From Panulirus ornatus (lineage: Eukaryota; Arthropoda; Malacostraca; Decapoda; Palinuridae): a stretch of DNA of 64,000 nucleotides. Each line of letters begins with the position of its first letter. The stretch's first letter is position 1. The position numbers and the translations under genes were made by a program. Shown here in pieces: positions 57,980 to 64,000 of this stretch. The notes beneath the pieces were generated by a model that saw only the letters and a program-made list of their open reading frames with translations, was not told the origin of the DNA and ran no database searches. Where the stretch lies: contig NC_092279.1 of NCBI RefSeq assembly GCF_036320965.1, positions 19,667,429 through 19,731,428 on the forward strand, written 5' to 3'.

Positions 57980-58560
57980 TCTGCCACGAGTTCCAACAGG
58001 TGTAAAAAGCTGACGACAACGAGCCACCATCTCTTACCTCTTCCCTACCACCACTTACCACCATTGCCAACATCTGACAACAGTGTCCGACGCCAGCCAC
58101 CGCTAATCGTAACAGATAACTTCTGAAAACTGTGTTTTTACCAGAAGCCATTACCACCTTCCCCTCCACTCCCTGCCACCATTTATCACCACAGCCAACC
58201 TCTGATGATAATGTCTACTACAAGCCGCCATCTCTCACCTTCCTCCCTGCCACCATTTGTCACCAATGCCAACACGTGAGAACAATACTTCACTCATATC
58301 ACCACTGCCAACATCTGACAACAGTTCCTTCCAGTCACCTGCCAACATATAACAACAAAGCCTCTCAGCCAAATCTAAACAATGCTGCCAATAATCTGCC
58401 AACGAAGCTCTCCTGCCACCACTTATCACCACTTCCAACATATGGCAAAATTAAGAAACAGCATCCCAGCCACCATCTATCGCCACTACCAAGAATGCCA
58501 CTCCCCTTTGCCACCAATCATCACCACCGCTAACATCTGACAACAGCGCCACCTTGCCAC
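57980..58560. repeat. diverged CCACC-rich array (~60-65 bp)
   Basis: The phrase ctgccaccatttatcaccac followed by tgccaacatctgacaacag recurs at about 58,040-58,085, 58,170-58,210, 58,250-58,275, 58,298-58,325, 58,415-58,445 and 58,515-58,545. Ends in a (CCA)n run at 58,556-58,575. Confidence 0.75.
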
Positions 58561-58894
58561 CACCACCACCACCACAGCCGCCCTGCCACCAGCCACCAGG
58601 GGATTGTGGCTACGGCACAAGTAGGCCTATCTAAGCCCTCCCACGCCTTGAATATTTGATATCTTAAATCCACGCCAGACTAACTTGTCCTGACCACGAA
58701 TTAATACCCCTCCAACATGGAATATTTAACCCCACCTGGGGTGAATCGTGAGGAGGAGGAAGAGGAGGAGGACGGGGGCCGAGTGAGGTATGTTGAATGT
58801 AGGAGGATGAGGCTTGCGCGTACGCACTTGTGGAATCATATGTCTGTAAGGGAGGGAACTTCACACCCGTAGAGCCCCATAAACATCCCCCCCT

Positions 58895-59420
58895 AATGTC
58901 ATAAGACTTTCTGGATTCTTTTGATGATGTCTGCATCAACCACGTCTTCTTTGTTTCACTATATGTCTTTCATCGACCATTCTCATGCTGTGGTATAAAA
59001 GCATTTCTTCACATCTTCCTGAACAAGATATTTGTTTAAACTCAAGCCATGTCCTCTGGTTGTTCTCTATCCCTTCATCTTCACAAGAACTGTTCACTGT
59101 CTGCGTCATCGAACAGCTTCAAAGACATAAAATATTATGATCAGGTCACACCTCGCTCTTCTTTCTTCCAAACTGGGCAGAGGTCAAGCCTCCTCTAGAC
59201 CTTCGCTATCAGCTCTCGGTGCTTCTTTGGGTGCGGTGACCAAATCTGGGTAGCATATTCTACTTCTGGCTTCACGAAGGACGTCAACAGCTTGCTGAGT
59301 ATGTTCTTACCTACAAACTTTGAATGCAGGTCTAGATATATATTCGGCAGTAGACAGAACTCCTTCATGGATAGTCTCCTCCTAAGGTAGGACTCTCTGG
59401 CTACAGGTTTGGGCGATGTT
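58895..59420 (-). mobile_element. CR1/Jockey-type LINE, decayed C-terminal reverse transcriptase region
   Basis: Minus-strand readings in changing frames give LLTSFVKPEVEYATQIWSPH then PKKHRELIAKV (59,292-59,200), CDLIIIFYVFEAV (about 59,145-59,107), RTTRGHGLSLNKYLVQEDVK then KCFYTTA (59,064-58,987) and DADIIKRIQKVL (58,945-58,905). These follow the same LEYA..WSP, RGDLI..Y, RGH.LKL...R..VRK.FF and V..D.I..FK order as the plus-strand copy at 47.8-48.3 kb, and both share PKKH(K/R)E(I/L). Many stops and frameshifts show an old dead copy. Confidence 0.8.
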
Positions 59421-59489
59421 TACTCAAAAGTTCTGTTACCGCGCACACATATTGCTCCAGTGTATTTCCTGCTAGATTATCATGATAAT

Positions 59490-59529
59490 GACGACGACGA
59501 CGACGACGACGATGATGATGATGATGATG

Positions 59530-59562
<33 letters not shown>

Positions 59563-59588
59563 TGTGTGTTTGTGTGTGTGTGTGTGTG
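59490..59588. repeat. (GAC)6(GAT)6 then (GT)n
   Basis: GAC trinucleotides changing to GAT, then (GT)n with gg and tt interruptions to 59,588. Confidence 0.96.
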
Positions 59589-59949
59589 CCCGCGCCGGCG
59601 CGGACGCTGGAGAAAAACAGAACCTACCTTAAAGCGTACTTCAGGACAACGAGACAAGATCTTCGATTCTTTTATTTCCTCGTCTGTTATCGTCCTTCTG
59701 TCACCGCTGATCATGTCTTTCTGTCGCCCATCTGCCATTCTTTCGTGAGGCGCGTTACCCCAACCCCCGTATCTTCCTTAGATCACTGTTTTATCATTAA
59801 TAAACGACTAAATCCTGGACGGATCCTCCTCGAAGTGGAATTCATAGTTGCTCGAACCTTTCTTCTCTTGTCTACGATCCTCCTAAAGCTGACGAACAAA
59901 GGATCGGATCCCGCTTGACAGTGCAATAAACCTCTTCCGTTCGCCAATC

Positions 59950-59952
<3 letters not shown>

Positions 59953-60017
<65 letters not shown>
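59953..60017. repeat. (CT)n microsatellite
   Basis: About 32 units. Confidence 0.97.
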
Positions 60018-60019
<2 letters not shown>

Positions 60020-60735
60020 CGGGCCCCCGAAACTCCATCTCAGTACGACGAATTGGAGGGGGGTGGCGGGGCGTCCTCCCTCCCTCCCTCGTTCCTGCCG
60101 ACTCGATGAAAATATATAAATTCCTCAGTTAACCCGCAAGGGATTGGGAACTAAATCGCCGCGCGGACGTCGAGGGCCGCGCCACTGCCAATTACCAACC
60201 GTGAGGAAGGAGGGAGACAGCCGACGATAACTACTAATCTCAGCCTTTTGTGGTTAATTTCCTTTTTCTTTTTTCCCTTCTCCCTTCTCATTACTGCTCG
60301 TCTCCTGGCGTCGCGTATACTCACGCGCGTTTGTACACACTCTCGAGGGCAGAAGTGTATGTCATCCCTGGGTCCGAATCCCGACAAGCACCTTATTATT
60401 CACGCACTAACGACAGTGATGAACATACCAAGACAGTCGTAAAGGGTGAGAGGGGCAACTCCTCTGTCATAACGTGGTTAGGATCAACGAACAACTGACT
60501 GCGCATCGCACTGGCGCTATCTATAAGCGCACGCCCCGGGTGGGTCGTGTCGTGCGCACTCTAAACGCAGTGTGAAGGTATGCGCACTTATCGCTGTCAC
60601 CCGTCGTAACGCACCGTCTTCAATGTTTACTGGTCGTAACGGCGGCAACATGTTACGAATAATAATCCATGATAACGAATACTAGTAACATTTTCCTTCA
60701 CTTTTAACTCTACTTGTCTTTGACTTGATGTGAAG
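60018..60735. other. no gene recognised
   Basis: GC-rich start, then unique-looking. A B-box-like gggtccgaatccc at about 60,369 lacks a matching A box. Confidence 0.45.
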
Positions 60736-60738
60736 GTT

Positions 60739-60905
60739 TATTAAGAACAATTCAACACAAGAATTTCCAACTGATGGAAATTGTATATGAACTGACTTGT
60801 TCTACGTCTTCTATCTCGTTCTTGTTTTGTCTCCCCTGATGATGCGATCATTACACGAAAGTGCACTTGTGAACTCATCGTGTTTCATTTTCCTCTTGGG
60901 TTATA
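60739..60905 (+). mobile_element. family C repeat carrying a hammerhead-like core
   Basis: Contains gtctccc, CTGATGA (60,836-60,842), a 14 nt segment ending in cac, GAAA (60,857-60,860), gtgcactt, gtgaactc and tcgtgtttcattttcc. The last string is shared with 54,819-54,834. The order CTGATGA, stem, GAAA, stem, NUH is that of a hammerhead ribozyme. Penelope-like elements are known to carry hammerheads, and a Penelope-like fragment is present at 29.4-29.7 kb, although not adjacent. Confidence 0.5.
60829..60876 (+). ncRNA. candidate degenerate hammerhead ribozyme
   Basis: Core CTGATGA and GAAA are intact. Stem III would be AGTG/CACT (60,860-60,867), a self-complementary 8-mer with no loop, as in minimal hammerheads thought to work as dimers. 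The cleavage site would be after CTT (60,866-60,868). Stem I: tccc (60,832-60,835) against gtga (60,869-60,872), three of four pairs. Stem II: gcg/cac, two of three pairs, with an extra U next to the core. The bulge and mismatches suggest a decayed or non-functional copy. Confidence 0.35.
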
Positions 60906-61582
60906 TGCATATACTAAATCACGCGAACCACTGTAACCTCTTGCAACTTATAAAAAAAAATACTAATTCAGCCTATCCAATGATCACTTCTTCACTACTT
61001 AGGCTACAAATACCCCGTGTTCCCTATGCAGCAATAAATATCCTTCGTAATGCTTACACATTCCTAACTGATCTAACTACATACAAGCCCCTACTCCCTA
61101 CTCTTCCCGGTGCCACTGACCATATACCAACCCAAATGCCTATCCTCCGTCCAGTTCCTATCCCCCAACCCCAACCCCCACTAGGTCTGCATAACTTGCA
61201 CCCTACATTCTAATTACGATTTACCCTTGTGTACACCGTGTCTGTCTGCCTCTAACACTCCACTCGTGACTGATTATCAAAGCTCTCTACAACGTAACAA
61301 CCAAATCTCTTTGACTTCTCCATCAACCCATTTCTTTATAAAAAAAAAACAAAAAGACATGTTAATCTAGAGAAAAGTCCCTAGTAAAAGAAAGGAAGAA
61401 AGAAGAAGAAGTGGAGGGGAAAAAAAACGCTCCTTTGAAATGATCTCATCGATACAAGCTAAAAAAAAAAAAAGAAAATAATTACCCGAACCTTAAGTTT
61501 CTGAATCTCTGATGAAGTTGCGAGGAAAAGGATTAACACTTGCAGGAGATCAAAGGTAATTAAAAGTCCCGACACACTCCAG

Positions 61583-61587
<5 letters not shown>
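60906..61587. other. no gene recognised
   Basis: AT-rich with A-runs (60,951; 61,340; 61,420; 61,460). The frame across 60,797-61,213 shows no domain beyond the family C repeat it crosses. Confidence 0.45.
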
Positions 61588-61631
<44 letters not shown>

Positions 61632-61657
61632 TCTTTGTCTGTCTGTCTGTCTGTCTG
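61588..61657. repeat. (TC)n and (TGTC)5
   Basis: About 20 TC units (61,588-61,628), then five TGTC units (61,637-61,657). Confidence 0.96.
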
Positions 61658-61723
61658 CATCTGACGTTTGACTTTACCCATCCAACTCAGGCCCTGACGG
61701 TACCTCTCCTACACAGACACCGA

Positions 61724-61770
61724 CCCTTTGAGCATGATGGCCTTGGCTGCGTTTCCCCTTGACCCGTCGC
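61724..61770 (-). repeat. diverged copy of the GGTCGTACC motif family
   Basis: ccctttgagcatgatggcc, then ccttgacccgtcg, matches the 45,866-45,895 arrangement (ccctttgagcacgacgg, cccttgacc) with several substitutions. Confidence 0.5.
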
Positions 61771-61791
61771 TTTTCAATGCACGTAGCGAGA

Positions 61792-61793
<2 letters not shown>

Positions 61794-61875
<82 letters not shown>
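61794..61875. repeat. (CT)n microsatellite
   Basis: 41 perfect units. Confidence 0.97.
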
Positions 61876-61878
<3 letters not shown>

Positions 61879-62109
61879 AAAAAACAAGACGTTAATAACT
61901 GTTAATGTTAAATTGATATCCGGACGAGAACCCGAGGTCAGTGTGTTAGAAAAAGGACCCCCGCACGTGAATGGTGACCCCCAGAACCGGCCGGCGTCTC
62001 TCCAATACTTAATATCAACAAAATGTGAAATTAATTCCCAGCTAGATCAAGTAATTAAGCTGGAGAGGACCACCACACAGACCGGGGTGACCTTGACATT
62101 TGACAACCA

Positions 62110-62195
62110 ACGCCCCCCCCCCCTCTCCCCCCAAAGTAAACTACTCCCCCCCCCCCCCCTCACCGACTCCCGCCGCCTCTCCCCCCTCCCACACA
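62110..62195. repeat. C-run cluster (i-motif / G4 potential)
   Basis: Four or more C-runs: C11-12 near 62,112, C6-7 near 62,126, C13 near 62,147 and C6 near 62,181. The minus strand has the matching G-runs. Confidence 0.85.
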
Positions 62196-62439
62196 CACAC
62201 ACCCCAGAACCCCCTGCGGGGACAAGCCTGCACACGAAGGCCGGGTTTTAAATTCCAATTTTCAGCCGAGCTGGAGCGAAGGCTTAGCACTGTCCAAGAC
62301 ACTGTGAACGGAGGATGGGAGAGAGGACCAGACAAACACAGGGACGGCCAGCGCGAGAGAGGATGGATAGGAGGGTCGGGCAGTGGAGGGATAGACAGAC
62401 AAAACTAGGTCGTTGAAGAGAGTAAATCTGAGTGACACT

Positions 62440-63012
62440 GCAGAGCCAAAGTGATTAACAACAACAATTTTGAGGACTGAATTACGTAGCTAGAGTGATT
62501 AACAACATTGCTTCTAAGTAAATTTGCAGAGCTAAAATAATTGATAACAAAATCCCTAAGTGAAATTACATAGCCGAAGTAATCAACAACAGTGACATAA
62601 TGAATTTACATAGCCATGATAATTAACACCAGTAATTCTACGCAAATTTACGCGGCCAAAGTAATTAACTTTGATGGTCTTCGGTAAAGTAACACATCAA
62701 AAGTAGTGTTTATTCTTTTCTTTTTTTCATGACAACTGAGATGGCAACTGAATGCCCCAATCAAAACCATCTCATTAACTCCGTATAAATATGAATGTCC
62801 TAACCCACGCCAGGTACCCAATTTATCGCCCAGACATCAAAGACTTATCTTAAGTAAAGTATACGGCCAAAGTAATCAATAACAATAATCTTAAATGAAG
62901 CCTCGCAAACCAAAGTAATCAACAAACGTAATCTTCAGAGCAGTTACGCAAGCGAAAGTAATCGACAAATACAATCTCACATGAAGTCAACACAGCTAAA
63001 GGTAACTAACAT
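62440..63012. repeat. diverged ~43 bp array, about 10 copies in two blocks
   Basis: The phrase agccaaagtaattaacaaca, then agtaatctta and a gtgaaattac-like block recurs. Anchors at 62,448, 62,493, 62,534, 62,576, 62,618 and 62,659, then at 62,870, 62,914, 62,956 and 63,000 after a unique 180 bp insert (62,680-62,855). Confidence 0.85.
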
Positions 63013-63279
63013 GAATGATTGACTGTTGCTTCACCAGCATCTGCCTGCCATCACAGGGCGTCCCAGTCTAACACGTCCTATGAACCGTCTTCCTCCCTTT
63101 CGCTCCCTGCTGGTGCACCGTCCTCTCCCTTCGAGTCTACTCAAGTGCGTCGTCCCTCACCCAAATTCGGCACCAATGATAGACAGACGATTCGTCGTGT
63201 TTCCCCCCTCCATATCAGGGCCTTTTATCCCGCTACGTAGACGCCATCAGAATTCTACCATCAATCTTGCCTCCCTCCA

Positions 63280-63300
63280 CCTCCTCCTCCTCCTCCTCTT
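63280..63300. repeat. (CTC)n microsatellite
   Basis: Seven trinucleotide units followed by a ttcgtcgtcgtc stretch. Confidence 0.93.
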
Positions 63301-63460
63301 CGTCGTCGTCTGCGTCGGTGGGGGTAGAGGAGCCGAGAGATCGTGGATCAGAGAATGCTGAGCCTGGCATAGTTCCAGCCGGGCGTGTTGATCCGCCCAG
63401 GATCACACGAACGTTCGTGCTCTCCCTCTTCCCTACCCTACCCTTGGCTTGGGCCTGCCT

Positions 63461-63486
63461 TACACACACAGACACACACACACACA
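63461..63486. repeat. (CA)n microsatellite, interrupted
   Basis: About 12 units with one G. Confidence 0.93.
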
Positions 63487-63698
63487 CCCTCTCCCTCAAC
63501 ACACCCCACCGCCAATCATCCCCAGCGGTTACCCCAGGATGATGGGGAGGTGAGGGCATTTTTCACATAAGGCCAAAGGAAAACTGTAAGGTTTCATCAC
63601 ATGCCTCGTGATTTCTCGACTTTTATACATCCGATGCCACTGGGATTTATCGTAAGTGGGTGGGTTAAGGGACGAATGCGTTCTAGACATATTCAGAT

Positions 63699-63816
63699 CC
63701 CTTAAACACGACAGTGGGAGCCTTAGGGACAAGGGCCTATCCTCCGACCCGACCCTTAAAGACCACATCAGAGATTTACACTATCGTACCTTCAAAGGTC
63801 GTACTGTTAAGTTCCG
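63699..63816. repeat. diverged inverted pair of GGTCGTACC-family motifs
   Basis: ccttaaacacgacagtgg (63,700-63,717, minus-like orientation) and aaaggtcgtactgttaag (63,794-63,811, plus orientation) match the family core in opposite directions, with a gacccttaaag step between them near 63,751. Confidence 0.5.
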
Positions 63817-64000
63817 AGGGGGCTGCCCTACCCTACACAAACCTAGCCACACTTTACCGCACTACAGAGGGCAAGGGTGGGAGTAATACTCCCCCAATAA
63901 TTCCCCCCCCCCCCTGTTCAGTAATCACCCTTTCTATCCCTCTATGTCCTGTGGATGGAGAGGAGGGTGCGCGATCCCCTTGGACAACACGAGATGAGCA

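Noticed and set aside
58200..58215. Other CTGATGA strings (15.5, 25.8, 27.9, 46.0 and 58.2 kb) as hammerhead cores
   Set aside because: None has GAAA at a stem II distance together with pairing arms.
60360..60385. tRNA gene or SINE B box (gggtccgaatccc)
   Set aside because: No A box at a usable distance and no foldable cloverleaf.

Overview
This is animal nuclear DNA, most likely from a decapod crustacean. That assignment is an inference from three things: a very heavy load of long perfect dinucleotide microsatellites, short SINE-like repeats sitting in (TA)n tracts, and decayed CR1/Jockey-type LINE and Penelope-like retroelement pieces. There are no operons, no bacterial gene organisation and no complete protein-coding gene. 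Nearly all long open frames are translations of simple or tandem repeats. By rough hand count, microsatellites cover about 5 kb (7-8%) and minisatellites a similar amount.

Layout. 0-7.8 kb: (CA)n, (GA)n, (GT)n and (AAT)n tracts, with a TATA-box promoter-like site near 2.99 kb. 7.85-8.76 kb: a 16-copy minisatellite whose unit lengths are all multiples of 3. 9.4-16.6 kb: several more minisatellites (34-51 bp, 13/69 bp, 70 bp and a hairpin-forming 42 bp array). 21.4-21.76 kb: a nearly identical 113 bp triplication. 14.3, 22.5, 23.2 and 26.8 kb: SINE-like repeats in TA tracts. 24.4-24.6 kb: a reverse transcriptase motif remnant. 28.6-29.0 kb: a 24 bp array of 15 copies. 29.4-29.7 kb: the GIY-YIG end of a Penelope-like element. 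31-37 kb: the quietest, most unique part, which holds one candidate first coding exon (minus strand, 35,635-35,704: start codon, signal-peptide-like sequence and a consensus splice donor). 37-46.6 kb: arrays of 57, 16/64, 30, 35 and 45 bp. 47.8-48.85 kb: a dead LINE whose reverse transcriptase reading frame is interrupted by a (GA)n microsatellite. 51.5 kb: a tRNA-derived SINE head. 52.6-55.9 kb: further arrays. 58.9-59.4 kb: a second LINE C-terminus. 60.8 kb: a hammerhead-ribozyme-like motif in a repeat tail. 62.4-63.0 kb: a diverged 43 bp array.

There is no evidence of genes working together. The useful content is repeat biology: which mobile-element fragments abut which microsatellites, nested tandem arrays, and a roughly 21 bp motif (core GGTCGTACCGTCGTGCTCAA) that recurs at six loci, often as inverted pairs. 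I see no clear new functional system. The items most worth testing are the hammerhead-like core, the 21 bp motif family, the TA-bounded SINE-like families and the candidate exon.
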